This document shows, one piece after another, positions 9,221 through 18,403 of a stretch of DNA of 57,456 nt. The stretch comes from Magnetococcales bacterium HCHbin5 (GTDB taxonomy: Bacteria; Pseudomonadota; Magnetococcia; Magnetococcales; Magnetaquicoccaceae). The stretch's first letter is position 1; each line of letters opens with the position of its first letter. Position numbers and translations under genes: made by a program. The stretch lies in the NCBI GenBank assembly GCA_002753505.1, contig PEAG01000013.1, forward strand, positions 1 through 57,456. The letters run 5' to 3'. The notes under the pieces are model-generated. The model saw only the letters and a list, made by a program, of their open reading frames with translations, was not told the origin of the DNA and did not search any database.

Positions 9221-10096
9221 TCAGGATGCGGCCCCCTTCTTGGCCTTCAACTCCGCAATCGCCTCTGGATTGACCTTGATCTCCTGATCCCCAAACAACA
9301 CCGTTTTTAACCAGGCGAGGGCAAAATCTGTCATCGCTTCATCATCCTTCAAGATGCGCTCCGCCGTCTCCTTGTCCACCTGATACCGCTTCAAGAAGGT
9401 GGAATTAAAGACAAACTGCCTGAACTTTTCCGGGTTGGTGCTGGCCATGTAAAAAAACTCGGAAAGCTGCAACGATGTGCTGGTGGCATCTCCCGCCGAC
9501 CGCCGTTTGACAATCAACTCCATCCAGTGGCGGTTTTTTTCATCATAGTCCACCACCCCCTGATCCTGTCGCCACGCCTCCACCTGCAACTGCTGCGGCT
9601 CCTGGTGTCCTTTGCAAAAATCCTCCTTGATCAAAAAATAGAACGACTCGTTCCCTGTGGTCTGTTGCCGATGCAGCAGTGCCAAACCCAGCGGATAGTA
9701 GCGACAGGTCACCGGACGGTCACTGTAGACAGAACAGCCCTCTGCCGTCACAAAAGGACAGCGGCCCGTCTCCTCATCCATCCGCATCATGGCCACCGGC
9801 AATTGTCCCTTGCTCATGGTGTAGGGGGTGGCATACTGAAAAAGAAACGCTTCCGCCGTCAAATTGAGTCGTTTGCGCAAGCGCAACAGATCATAGGGCG
9901 TCAGCAAAATCTCAATATGGCTGCAGCATTGATTGAAACAGGCAATACCGGGGTGACAACGAAATTGCAGGGTATCCTGGCCGGTCAGGGGTTTGGGCGA
10001 AATAATATCGCGCACCTCTCTTGGCATATCCCGCATATCCGGGTCCAACTGCAAAACGCGATCCCGATCGCTATTGTTGGATGTATCATTGGACAT
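9221..10096 (-). CDS. YkgJ-family cysteine-cluster protein
   Basis: A 291-residue protein of the CxxCxxCC (YkgJ) family, often annotated as a zinc- or iron-chelating or Fe-S protein; its biochemical role is not established. Conserved cysteines are in CFNQCC (near residue 50), RCPF, GCSVY and TCRYYPLG, in the usual order. The N-terminal 30 residues are polar and unconserved-looking, and the C-terminal half is helical. The start is supported by AAGGATC seven bases upstream of the ATG. It stands alone between two repeat elements, so no operon context helps. Family assignment is firm; function is not. Confidence 0.85.
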   Translation of the reverse strand: MSNDTSNNSDRDRVLQLDPDMRDMPREVRDIISPKPLTGQDTLQFRCHPGIACFNQCCSHIEILLTPYDLLRLRKRLNLTAEAFLFQYATPYTMSKGQLPVAMMRMDEETGRCPFVTAEGCSVYSDRPVTCRYYPLGLALLHRQQTTGNESFYFLIKEDFCKGHQEPQQLQVEAWRQDQGVVDYDEKNRHWMELIVKRRSAGDATSTSLQLSEFFYMASTNPEKFRQFVFNSTFLKRYQVDKETAERILKDDEAMTDFALAWLKTVLFGDQEIKVNPEAIAELKAKKGAAS

Positions 10097-10124
10097 TTTT
10101 TGATCCTTGAAAAAGTTTTTTTAA

Positions 10125-10966
10125 ACAATTGCAGGGGCCTGGGGACCGTCACGGTCCCCAGTGGGGTGCAGGGGCAAAGCCCCATATGTGCCAACATGAT
10201 AACCACGCCCATGCTTTTCTAATCTTTTCAAACGATTGCAGGGGTCTGGGGACCGTCACGGTCCCCAGTGGGGTGCAGGGGCAAAGCCCCTGCATGTAAC
10301 GGGCGCGCTTTCACCGAAGCCCATTTGCGCAGCAAATGGGCGCAGCGCGCCCAAAACGCCCCGCAGGGGCACTCCTGGAGGGCGGCAGCCCGACCGAGAG
10401 CGGGCAAAAGGTCACTTGGCTTGGAAAAAAAACCGATCCTGGCCTTGTATCAAACAAAAAGCGTAACACAATGAAAGCGTACCATCCGAACGTTCTGGTA
10501 AAGCGTACCATCCGAACGTTCTGGTAAAGCGTACTATCCGAACGTTCTGGTAAAGCGTACTATCCGAACGTGCTGGTTTTTCATCCAAACATTTTCCATG
10601 ACATAACCGTGCGAGTCGGGCTGCCGCCCTCCAGGAGTCTGCCCCTGCGGGGCAGGTTTTGGGCGCGTTGCGCAAATTTTCTGCGAAAATTTGCTTTGGG
10701 AAAACGCGCCGTTCAGCAGGGGCTTTGCCCCTGCACCCCACTGGGGAGCGTGACGCTCCCCAGACCCCTGCAATCGTTTAAAGAAAGACCGCAACCATGT
10801 TAGCGCATATGGGGCTTTGCCCCTGCACCCCACTGGGGAGCGTGACGCTCCCCAGACCCCTGCAATCGTTTAAAGAAAGACCGCAACCATGTCAGCGCAC
10901 ATGGGGCTTTGCCCCTGCACCCCACTGGGGAGCGTGACGCTCCCCAGACCCCTGCAATCGTTTAAC
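10125..10966. repeat. Composite inverted-repeat element 3 (alpha left, beta right), expanded
   Basis: The longest copy. Outer left hairpins start at GCAGGGG 10131 and again at 10238 (107-bp spacing). The alpha arm runs to about 10440 and the beta arm from about 10590. The outer right hairpin CTGGGGAGCGTGACGCTCCCC occurs three times with a 92-bp period (10741, 10833, 10925). Several spacers share the phrase ATGTTAGCGCATATGGGGC with elements elsewhere in the window. No gene is credible here. Confidence 0.88.
10474..10577. repeat. Four tandem 26-bp units in the core of element 3
   Basis: AAAGCGTACYATCCGAACGT starts at 10474, 10500, 10526 and 10552. Element 2 has only one such unit (near 8826), so this is a local expansion of the core. 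Confidence 0.92.
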
Positions 10967-10993
10967 AGCGTAAAAAAATCAGAGTTTCCAATC

Positions 10994-11026
10994 AAAAAAA
11001 AAAAGGGGGAGGCAAACGCCTCCCCC
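10994..11026 (-). terminator. Rho-independent terminator after aprA
   Basis: Read on the minus strand, a perfect 9-bp stem GGGGGAGGC/GCCTCCCCC with a GTTT loop is followed by a run of eleven T. It lies 17 bases beyond the aprA stop codon and ends the sat-aprB-aprA transcript. Confidence 0.92.
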
Positions 11027-11042
11027 CCCCAAACAGACCCGA

Positions 11043-12959
11043 TTACTTGGTAACCAAATCCTTGTGCTCACGCTTGAAGACAGACCACTCACCGGTCTTG
11101 GGATCAATCCGGCTGTTGACGAAGCACTTCCAGTTCTCTTCGTCCACAAAGTTGTAGTCCATGTTGTAATAGAAACCAGGATAACGGGTCTCTTGACGGA
11201 ACAACATGTGACGCAGATGGGCCTCACCAGCATAGATGCGATGATAATTTTCCCAGGCCCGCATCAACTCATGCAGATCACGCGCCACCATCTTCTTGGA
11301 GTCAATCTTCAGCTCATGCAGCTTCTTGACCGCAATCTCCATCATGGCCGTGTTGGTGACATACTGCGTGCTCACACCCGCCACATACTCGTCCATGATC
11401 TTTTGCAGACGCGCCTGCAACAACTTGGGCGTGATATAATGGGGGTTGACATCAATCGCCGTGGTGTAGTCCTTGTGCTCCATGTACATGCGGACCGGCG
11501 CGTAAATCTCCTCGGCCAACTCGGAAGCACTACCCGGCAAACTGGGCGTGTAACCCTTGTTGTCCATGTAGAACTTCAACATTGCCTTGGCAGCAATACG
11601 ACCCTCTGCATGGGAACCCGACGAAAACTTGTGACCGGAAGCCCCCACACCATCACCCGCCGTGAAAAGACCCTGCACCGTGGTCATACGGTTGTAGCCC
11701 CAGTTCCACTCGGCCGGCGCAATGTCCGCCGGACCACTGACCCAGATACCACAGCAACCGGAATGAGAACCCAGGAAATAGGGCTCGGTGGGCATCAGCT
11801 CGGAAGGAACCTTCTCGGGCTCAATGTTTTCACCCGCCCACACACCCGCCTGACCGATACACATGTCGAGAAAATCTTCCCACGCCTCGGCCTCCAGATG
11901 CTTGATCTTTTTCTTGGCCTCTTTCTCGCCAAACTCTTCCTCATAAGAGGCCGCCAACGCCTGCAAGGCCACATCGGTCCGCATGAAAATGGGACCACGA
12001 CCCTCGCGCTGCTCTTTCATCATCAGATGGTTGCGCAGGCAGCTGGCCGGCACCTTGGCCAAACCATACGGAGGATAATCCTTCAACATCTCCTTGTTGA
12101 CCTGCATGTAATCCTCACCCCGGCAGTTGGTCGCCTTGGCTTTGAACAACAGGAACCACGCACCCACCGGACCATAACCATCCTTGAAACGGGCCGGCAC
12201 AAAACGGTTCTCCATCATGGTCAACTCGGCACCCACCTGGGCCGCCATGGCATAGGTGGAACCGGCATTCCAAACCGGATACCAGGTACGACCCATACCC
12301 TCAGCCACCGAACGGGGCCGGAATACATTGACCGCACCACCCGCCACCAGAAGGATGGCATTGGCTTTGTAGATATAAATTTTGTCCTCACGATTGGAAA
12401 AACCAACCGCACCCGCAACCCGATTCTCAACCTGGGTGTCCAACAGCAGCTTGACGATAAAAACACGCTCCTGGATGTTCTCCATCCCCAACGCCTTCTT
12501 GGCCGCCTCGGCAACGATGCACTTGTAGCTCTCACCGTTGATCATGATCTGCCACTTGCCGGAACGAACCGGCTGACCACCCTGCTTCAGGGTCTTCTCT
12601 TCATCACCGGGCTGCTTCCAGATCGGCAGACCCCACTCCTCGAACAACTGCACCGAATTGTCCACATGACGGCCCACATCAAAGATCAGGTCATCACGCA
12701 CAATACCCATCAGATCATTGCTCACCATCCGCACATAATCTTCCGGTTTTTGCTCACCCAGATAGGTGTTGATGGCGGACAGACCCATGGCCACCGCGCC
12801 GGAACGCTCCATCGCCGCCTTGTCCACCAGGCGAACCCGCAGCCCCGGAGGAGCCCAGCGCATCAACTCGTACGCGCAACCACACGCCGCCATGCCACCA
12901 CCAATGATCAGGATATCTACATCAGTCTCAACGATATCAGGATTCCCAAAGCTTCCCAT
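11043..12959 (-). CDS. aprA: Adenylylsulfate (APS) reductase, alpha subunit
   Basis: The 638-residue flavoprotein subunit of dissimilatory APS reductase. With AprB it interconverts APS and sulfite plus AMP in the cytoplasm, reductively in sulfate reducers and in reverse in sulfur oxidisers. The N-terminus has the FAD-binding dinucleotide fold IIGGGMAACGCAYEL, and the family segment RSGAVAMGLSAINTYLG follows. Length matches the family. The start is supported by GGAGTG seven bases upstream. It is the last gene of a minus-strand operon with sat and aprB, and a strong terminator follows. No qmoABC or aprM gene is next to it, so the electron-transfer partner must be encoded elsewhere. Context suggests sulfur oxidation, but direction is not provable from sequence. 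Confidence 0.97.
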   Translation of the reverse strand: MGSFGNPDIVETDVDILIIGGGMAACGCAYELMRWAPPGLRVRLVDKAAMERSGAVAMGLSAINTYLGEQKPEDYVRMVSNDLMGIVRDDLIFDVGRHVDNSVQLFEEWGLPIWKQPGDEEKTLKQGGQPVRSGKWQIMINGESYKCIVAEAAKKALGMENIQERVFIVKLLLDTQVENRVAGAVGFSNREDKIYIYKANAILLVAGGAVNVFRPRSVAEGMGRTWYPVWNAGSTYAMAAQVGAELTMMENRFVPARFKDGYGPVGAWFLLFKAKATNCRGEDYMQVNKEMLKDYPPYGLAKVPASCLRNHLMMKEQREGRGPIFMRTDVALQALAASYEEEFGEKEAKKKIKHLEAEAWEDFLDMCIGQAGVWAGENIEPEKVPSELMPTEPYFLGSHSGCCGIWVSGPADIAPAEWNWGYNRMTTVQGLFTAGDGVGASGHKFSSGSHAEGRIAAKAMLKFYMDNKGYTPSLPGSASELAEEIYAPVRMYMEHKDYTTAIDVNPHYITPKLLQARLQKIMDEYVAGVSTQYVTNTAMMEIAVKKLHELKIDSKKMVARDLHELMRAWENYHRIYAGEAHLRHMLFRQETRYPGFYYNMDYNFVDEENWKCFVNSRIDPKTGEWSVFKREHKDLVTK

Positions 12960-13002
12960 ATGTGTTCACTCCCCAAATAGTTCTGTTCAATGATGGTGCG
13001 TG

Positions 13003-13434
13003 TTAGTTGGAAATACCGGGCATCGCGCCCTCGGAGTTGAAAAATCCGGGCTGGTCCAGTTGGGACATGTCAGCCGCCGGCTTGCCGGCATACGGATCAA
13101 TGGAACCTTCCGCGGTCGTGCGAATCGGGAATTTAAAACGCTTGACATTGCCATTGCGGAAACGAATGGTCCACATGATGGAGTCGGAACCACGCAAGGG
13201 GATGACCGCACCACCCATGGGCACGATGTCCGCATAAGCCCGTACCTCAATGGCCTGCTGCGGGCAAATCTTGACACAGGAGTAGCACTCCCAGCACTGC
13301 TCCGGCTCTTGGTTGAACGCCTTCATCCGCTCTTTGTCGAGCTTCATCAGGTTGTTGGGACAAATGTACATGCAGGCAGTCTTATCCTGTCCTTTGCAGC
13401 CGTCACATTTAGCGGCAATTACACAACTTGGCAT
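13003..13434 (-). CDS. aprB: Adenylylsulfate (APS) reductase, beta (ferredoxin-like) subunit
   Basis: The 143-residue iron-sulfur subunit of APS reductase, carrying two [4Fe-4S] clusters that pass electrons to or from the FAD of AprA. Cluster ligands are visible as CDGCKGQDKTACMYICP in the first 30 residues and CWECYSCVKICP near residues 48-59. The C-terminal tail (about residues 75-143) is the extension that wraps around AprA in known structures. GGGAGAGG provides the ribosome binding site. The gene lies 43 bases upstream of aprA and 162 bases downstream of sat. Confidence 0.97.
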   Translation of the reverse strand: MPSCVIAAKCDGCKGQDKTACMYICPNNLMKLDKERMKAFNQEPEQCWECYSCVKICPQQAIEVRAYADIVPMGGAVIPLRGSDSIMWTIRFRNGNVKRFKFPIRTTAEGSIDPYAGKPAADMSQLDQPGFFNSEGAMPGISN

Positions 13435-13596
13435 CGGTTGGCCTCTCCCAAAAAAGAGTTGTTGATTGATAAAAAACTAACGAATTTTCACACACATTTC
13501 GCGTGATTGAAAAGCATCGCTTCCGTCATGGATGGGCGTCGCCGCCGCATCCATCACCCTTTCCCCCGGCAGCAGCGGGGCACGATCAGCCGGCGA

Positions 13597-14814
13597 CTAG
13601 CCGGTGGCCGCCTTGTGCAACTTGACCTCCACCTTCTCTTCGGCGGCCAGAGAAGCATAGTATTTCTGCAAAATTTCCACCACCTCCGGGCGGCTGAACT
13701 CCGCTGGCGGTTGCTCACCCTCAGACAACATCTTGCGCAACTTGGTTCCCGACAGCAACAGACGATCATCCTTGCCGTGCGGGCAGGTCTTCATGGAGGC
13801 CATACCCTGACACTTGTAGCAATAGAAGGTCCAGTCAATCTTCAGCGGACGGGTCTTCAAAGCCTCTTCCGAGACCTGGTCAAAAATATACTGGGCATCA
13901 AACGGACCATAATAGTCTCCCACCCCGGCATGGTCCCGTCCCACGATCAGGTGGGAACAGCCATAGTTTTGCCGGAACACCGCATGCAGCAACGCCTCTT
14001 TGGGGCCCGCATAACGCATCTCCATGGGATAGCCGGCCTGCACCACGGTGTCCTTGACAAAATATTTGTCAATCAGGACATTGATGGCGTCTGCCCGCAC
14101 CTCGGCCGGAATGTCCCCCGCCTTCAGCTTGCCCAGAATCTGGTGCACCAACACCCCATCCAAGGTTTCAATGGCAATCTTGGCCAGAAACTCATGGGAA
14201 CGGTGCATCGGGTTGCGGGTCTGGAAGGCGGCCACCTTGTGCCACTTTTTCTCTTCCAGCAGGGCGCGCACCTCCGCCGGACGCATGTAGATGCCCTTGT
14301 ACCGCTCCGGGAACTCCCCTTCCGACAGCACCTGCACCGGACCGGCCAGGTTGACCGGCAACTGCTCCATCACCTTCTGGACCCCCGGATGCTCCAGGTC
14401 TTCGGTCTGGAAGATGCAGCGGCACTCCAGCGACTTGTCAATCTCATACTTTTCCGTCACACGCAGAATGCCACGAATCTCACTGGTCTCATCATCCACC
14501 AGTGCCACCTCGTCGCCCAGCTTGATGCTGTCCGCCTGGGCGGTGCTGGTCGACAGGGTGATGGGAATCGGCCAGAACAGACCATCTGCCATGTGGGTCT
14601 TTTCACAGACACTGCGCCAATCCGCCTGGCCCATGAACCCATCCAGCGGGGTGAAAGCACCGATGCCCAACATGATCAAATCACAGGACTCCCGCGAGGT
14701 CATGCGTACCTGGGGGAGGGTTTTCGCTTTCTCTACGGCCGCCGCCAGCGCGCTGCCAGCGAGCAGCAACGGCTTTAATGCACCACCACCGTGGGGGGGG
14801 ACCAATCTTGACAT
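13597..14814 (-). CDS. sat: Dissimilatory sulfate adenylyltransferase (ATP sulfurylase)
   Basis: A 405-residue enzyme that interconverts sulfate plus ATP and APS plus pyrophosphate. In sulfur oxidisers it yields ATP from APS made by AprBA. Active-site motifs are [11 protein letters not shown] and [11 protein letters not shown]; a Cys-rich metal site ([16 protein letters not shown]) is typical of the dissimilatory prokaryotic type. I start it at ATG 14814 because AAGGAGG lies directly upstream (14821-14827 on the plus strand); an upstream start at 14862 would add 16 hydrophobic residues with no binding site. It heads the apr operon and begins 55 bases after the rdgB stop codon, so rdgB may be cotranscribed. 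Confidence 0.96.
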   Translation of the reverse strand: MSRLVPPHGGGALKPLLLAGSALAAAVEKAKTLPQVRMTSRESCDLIMLGIGAFTPLDGFMGQADWRSVCEKTHMADGLFWPIPITLSTSTAQADSIKLGDEVALVDDETSEIRGILRVTEKYEIDKSLECRCIFQTEDLEHPGVQKVMEQLPVNLAGPVQVLSEGEFPERYKGIYMRPAEVRALLEEKKWHKVAAFQTRNPMHRSHEFLAKIAIETLDGVLVHQILGKLKAGDIPAEVRADAINVLIDKYFVKDTVVQAGYPMEMRYAGPKEALLHAVFRQNYGCSHLIVGRDHAGVGDYYGPFDAQYIFDQVSEEALKTRPLKIDWTFYCYKCQGMASMKTCPHGKDDRLLLSGTKLRKMLSEGEQPPAEFSRPEVVEILQKYYASLAAEEKVEVKLHKAATG

Positions 14815-14869
14815 GGATGCCTCCTTGAAAATAAAGAGATTTATAACATTAACAAGCCACAAAACACCA

Positions 14870-15484
14870 CTATTCAGTCGCCCCCATCATGCCGCGCAAC
14901 GCCGACGCAAAGGCCACCAGGGCTCGCCCCCGATGGCTGATGGCATCTTTTTGCGCGCCGCTCATTTCGGCAAAGGTCTGGTCATATCCCTCCGGCACAA
15001 ACGCCGGATCGTATCCAAAGCCGTTGTTGCCCCGGGGTGAGTCAATGATATACCCTGCAACGCTGCCGTGGAAGTGATTCAATTGTCCATCCGGATGCGC
15101 CAGGCTCAACACACATTCAAACCGTGCCGTTCTTTCGTTCGGTGGATAGGCGCGCACGGCCCGCAGCAGCTTATCCAGGTTGTCGGCGTCGGTAGGGTTT
15201 GGGATGGTATCCGAGAGGGCGTACCGGGCTGACCAAACCCCTGGTGCTCCTCCCAGGCAATCCACCACCAGGCCGGAATCGTCGGCCAACGCCGGCAGGC
15301 CGGTCCACCGGGCAACCTGCAACGCCTTTTTGGCCGCATTTTCCTGAAAGGTCACGCCGTCTTCAACCACGTCAGGGCACTCTGGAAAATCGGTCAGATC
15401 CTGCAACACCACCCCTGTTGCTGCCAGGATGCGGCGAATCTCGACCGTTTTTTTGCGGTTGCGTGTGGCCAGAACAATATTCAA
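14870..15484 (-). CDS. rdgB: RdgB/HAM1-type non-canonical purine NTP pyrophosphatase
   Basis: A 204-residue house-cleaning enzyme that hydrolyses dITP, ITP and XTP to monophosphates and so keeps deaminated purines out of nucleic acids. The family start [14 protein letters not shown], the central [18 protein letters not shown], and the C-terminal [11 protein letters not shown] with SHRGRAL are all present. Length is normal. It is divergent from hisF and upstream of sat on the same strand. Confidence 0.96.
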   Translation of the reverse strand: MNIVLATRNRKKTVEIRRILAATGVVLQDLTDFPECPDVVEDGVTFQENAAKKALQVARWTGLPALADDSGLVVDCLGGAPGVWSARYALSDTIPNPTDADNLDKLLRAVRAYPPNERTARFECVLSLAHPDGQLNHFHGSVAGYIIDSPRGNNGFGYDPAFVPEGYDQTFAEMSGAQKDAISHRGRALVAFASALRGMMGATE

Positions 15485-15788
15485 GGGAAATGGTTTCGAT
15501 AACAGGGTTCATTAGTAAATGCTGATTCTGCTGCCATGGTGCCTTGGGAATCCTCGTCTGTCAAGAGGCTTAATGGATAAAATAAATTTTTATTGCACAC
15601 ATTTTCCTTATGATGCGGTTTTTTATTGTTTTTCTTTGTCTTTTCAATCTGTTGCATGTTGGTGGGGATCGTGGCGCGCTCCAGACCCCTGTGACCGTGT
15701 GGGTATGGCCATTGATACGCCGTTGCGTGTCGAAGACGCGCATGGTTAAATGGGGCGCATCTGTCAACATGGGTGGGATTACAAAGTC
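15485..15788. other. Intergenic region between divergent rdgB and hisF
   Basis: About 300 bases without a credible gene. The segment 15575-15655 is AT-rich and probably contains promoters for one or both divergent genes, but I cannot fix a -35/-10 pair. No repeat element is present. Confidence 0.6.
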
Positions 15789-16565
15789 ATGCTTGCCAAA
15801 AGAATTATTCCCTGCCTGGATGTCCGCGCCGGACGGGTGGTCAAGGGCGTGCAGTTTGAAGGGTTGGTGGATGCGGGAGACCCGGTGGAGGCGGCCCGTC
15901 GCTATGACGAGGAGGGGGCTGACGAACTGACCTTTCTGGATATTACCGCCTCGCACGAGGATCGGGATACCATCCTGGATGTGGTGAGCCGAACCGCCGA
16001 GCAGGTCTTTATTCCCCTGACTGTCGGGGGGGGGATCCGTACCAACGCCGATATTCGCCGACTGCTGAATGCCGGGGCCGACAAGGTGGGGATCAATACC
16101 GCCGCCGTTTTTCGACCGCAATTTGTCCAGGAGGCCTCCAACCAGTTCGGATCCCAATGCATTGTCGTCGCCATCGATGCCAAATCGGTCGCCTGGGATG
16201 CCAGCGGGCTGCCGGAGCGGTGGGAAATTTTTACCCATGGCGGTCGCAAACCCACCGGCCTGGATGCTGTCGAGTGGGCCCGACGGATGGCCGAATATGG
16301 GGCCGGCGAAATTTTGCTCACCTCCATGGACCGGGATGGCACCAAACAGGGCTATGATCTGCGCCTGACCCGTGCCATTGCCGAGGCGGTCACCATTCCG
16401 GTCATCGCCTCCGGTGGTGTCGGTACCCTGGACCACCTGCTGGCCGGTCTGCAGCAGGGAGGAGCAGACGCGGTTCTGGCCGCCTCCATCTTTCATTTTC
16501 GCCAACACTCCATCCCGGAAGCCAAAGCCTATTTGCGGGAACAAGGCGTGACCGTGCGCCTCTGA
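15789..16565 (+). CDS. hisF: Imidazole glycerol phosphate synthase, cyclase subunit
   Basis: The 258-residue HisF subunit, which with the glutaminase HisH makes imidazole glycerol phosphate and AICAR in histidine synthesis. The TIM-barrel motifs are clear: [19 protein letters not shown] at the start (catalytic Asp in CLDV), VGGGIRT, a middle TSMDRDGT with the second catalytic Asp, and IASGGVG. The start at ATG 15789 gives the normal N-terminus; a longer frame from 15750 adds 13 unconserved residues. hisI follows after 38 bases. hisA and hisH are not in the window. Confidence 0.96.
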   Translation: MLAKRIIPCLDVRAGRVVKGVQFEGLVDAGDPVEAARRYDEEGADELTFLDITASHEDRDTILDVVSRTAEQVFIPLTVGGGIRTNADIRRLLNAGADKVGINTAAVFRPQFVQEASNQFGSQCIVVAIDAKSVAWDASGLPERWEIFTHGGRKPTGLDAVEWARRMAEYGAGEILLTSMDRDGTKQGYDLRLTRAIAEAVTIPVIASGGVGTLDHLLAGLQQGGADAVLAASIFHFRQHSIPEAKAYLREQGVTVRL

Positions 16566-16603
16566 ACACGCTGTCTGCCCTGCCCCTTTACCTGCGGAGT
16601 ACC

Positions 16604-16999
16604 ATGGACACACTGCCCGATCTGGATACACTCAAATATAATGCGGAGGGTTTGATTCCCGCCATCGCCCAACAGTTTGACAGCGGTGAGGTGTTGATGA
16701 TGGCCTGGATGAACCGGGCCTCCCTGGCCCAAACCCTCCGCTCCGGCGTCGCCTGCTACTGGTCCAGAAGCCGCCAGGCCTTCTGGCAAAAGGGGGAGAG
16801 TTCCGGTCACATCCAACGCATTCGGGCCATACGTACCGATTGCGACCGGGATACCCTGCTGCTGTTGGTGGAACAGGTGGGGGTGGCCTGCCATACCGGC
16901 CGACACAACTGTTTTTACCTGGAAGCGCGGCAGGGAGGCTGGCAGGAGATTGCAGAGGTCGAAAAAGATCCGGCCCTCATCTACGGGGGAGGGGGCTGA
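16604..16999 (+). CDS. hisI: Phosphoribosyl-AMP cyclohydrolase
   Basis: A 131-residue single-domain HisI that opens the purine ring of phosphoribosyl-AMP, the third step of histidine synthesis. Recognisable motifs are VLMMAWMN, the CYWSRSR-x-x-x-WxKGE-SSGH segment, the metal-binding DCDRDTLL and CHTGRHNCF. HisE is encoded separately at 17935, so this organism does not use the fused HisIE. The stop is followed by 124 bases before the kinase-like gene. Confidence 0.96.
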   Translation: MDTLPDLDTLKYNAEGLIPAIAQQFDSGEVLMMAWMNRASLAQTLRSGVACYWSRSRQAFWQKGESSGHIQRIRAIRTDCDRDTLLLLVEQVGVACHTGRHNCFYLEARQGGWQEIAEVEKDPALIYGGGG

Positions 17000-17123
17000 A
17001 TCGATCCGGTTATCGATCCGGTTGTTGTAAGCGGGGGCTCTTGGCTTGACACTTCCTGTACGGATCTGCTCTAATACGCCATGCGGCTGGGGGTTGGTGA
17101 CTATATTTCTACGGAGGCTGACA

Positions 17124-17825
17124 ATGGGCAAACTGATCGGTATTCAAGGCATCTCGATGTCGTCCTATTTTGACCCCAAGCGGGCGGAGGAGTGCAATCG
17201 GGAAAAGCGGTGCCCGGTCGTCACCATCTCCCGCTCCTTTGGTGCCAATGGCAGCAAAATAGCGGAGCTGTTGGCAGAGGAGTTGACCGTTCCCTGCTTC
17301 GGTTACAGCATGCTGGACGGCATTGTCAAGGAGGCCAAATCCGACAAGTTCCTGATGGGTCTGATCGATGAACGGGCACCCAGCGTGCTGGAGGATTGGA
17401 TCCATGCCATGTTCACCAAAGGGGAAATTTCTCAGACAGGCTTTTACCGGCGGTTGGTCAAGACCATCCTGGCCATTGCCGAGAGCGGTGGGGTGATCAT
17501 CGGCCGTGGGGCCCATTTGGTGCTGTCCAACCACCCGAGGGTCTTTCGGGTTCGCATCGAGGGTTCGCTGGAGGTGCGTATCGCCCGGGTGGCCGAGCGG
17601 GAAAATATCAAGCCCAAGGCCGCCAAGGAGAGGATTGCCCAGGTGGATGAGGAGCGCAAACTGTTTGTGCGGGAGATCTACAAACGCTATCCCCACCCCC
17701 GCGCCTTTTATGATCTGGTCATCAACTCCGATAATATCACGCCCGAGGCTGCCGTGGAGATTATTGTCTATGCCATGGAAAAGATGGGTTATTATGTCCC
17801 CGTCCATCACGTGATCCAGCCATAG
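17124..17825 (+). CDS. Cytidylate kinase-like family protein
   Basis: A 233-residue P-loop kinase of the cytidylate-kinase-like group. The nucleotide-binding segment TISRSFGANGSKIA near residues 42-55 and the family segment GGVIIGRGAHLVL are visible, and the C-terminal half is a helical lid. A good ACGGAGG site precedes ATG 17124, so I prefer this to the 26-residue-longer frame. The true substrate is unknown for this group; most such bacteria also encode a standard Cmk. It sits between hisI and hisE in the same direction, which may be an operon accident rather than a histidine role. Confidence 0.75.
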   Translation: MGKLIGIQGISMSSYFDPKRAEECNREKRCPVVTISRSFGANGSKIAELLAEELTVPCFGYSMLDGIVKEAKSDKFLMGLIDERAPSVLEDWIHAMFTKGEISQTGFYRRLVKTILAIAESGGVIIGRGAHLVLSNHPRVFRVRIEGSLEVRIARVAERENIKPKAAKERIAQVDEERKLFVREIYKRYPHPRAFYDLVINSDNITPEAAVEIIVYAMEKMGYYVPVHHVIQP

Positions 17826-17934
17826 TTTTTGGGCAGACCACCCCCTCTGCTCCACCATGGGGTTGCCGATTCCGGTTGGCGACCCCATGGTGCTGCCTCC
17901 CCGTTTTATGGCCATCCAGTCCAGGTGAAGCGTT

Positions 17935-18237
17935 ATGCAAACAACCGACCCGGCGCGCGTTTTGGCGGATCTGCACCAACGCCTGCTGGACCGCCGTCAT
18001 GCTGACCCCGCTCGCTCCTATGTCGCCCGCCTCTACCAGCAGGGAGAGGACAAAATTTTGCAAAAGGTGGGTGAAGAGGCCATCGAGACCATTCTGGCTG
18101 CCAAGAGCGGTCAGGCGGATGCCCTGGTCTACGAAACCGCCGATCTCTGGTTTCATTGCCTGGTCATGTTGACGCTGCATGACATCACGCCAGAGCAGAT
18201 TTTATCGGAGTTGGCCCGTCGTTTTGAGCAGGGCTGA
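17935..18237 (+). CDS. hisE: Phosphoribosyl-ATP diphosphatase
   Basis: A 100-residue HisE, which removes pyrophosphate from phosphoribosyl-ATP in the second step of histidine synthesis. The all-alpha NTP-pyrophosphohydrolase motif is clear: SYVARLYQQGEDKILQKVGEEAIE followed by an ETADLWFH metal-binding helix (quoted in parts; residues 28-51 and 67-74). A GGTGAAG binding site precedes the ATG. Confidence 0.95.
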   Translation: MQTTDPARVLADLHQRLLDRRHADPARSYVARLYQQGEDKILQKVGEEAIETILAAKSGQADALVYETADLWFHCLVMLTLHDITPEQILSELARRFEQG

Positions 18238-18403
18238 GGGGTAACAACGCTTTCAAATCACGGTCGCGTTAAATCGGTACATGGGCTTGCATGAATCATT
18301 GTTTCGACAAATCACACCATGTTAGAATTAAATGGACATTGTATAACAAAATATAGTTGTTGTTTTGATTCAGTCCCGTTCATCGACCAGGGAGTCAAAG
18401 CGT

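Noticed and set aside
11064-12980. A 638-codon open frame on the plus strand opposite aprA
   Set aside because: It mirrors aprA almost exactly; aprA has full family motifs and a ribosome binding site, and the antisense product shows no recognisable domain. High-GC codon use creates such shadow frames.
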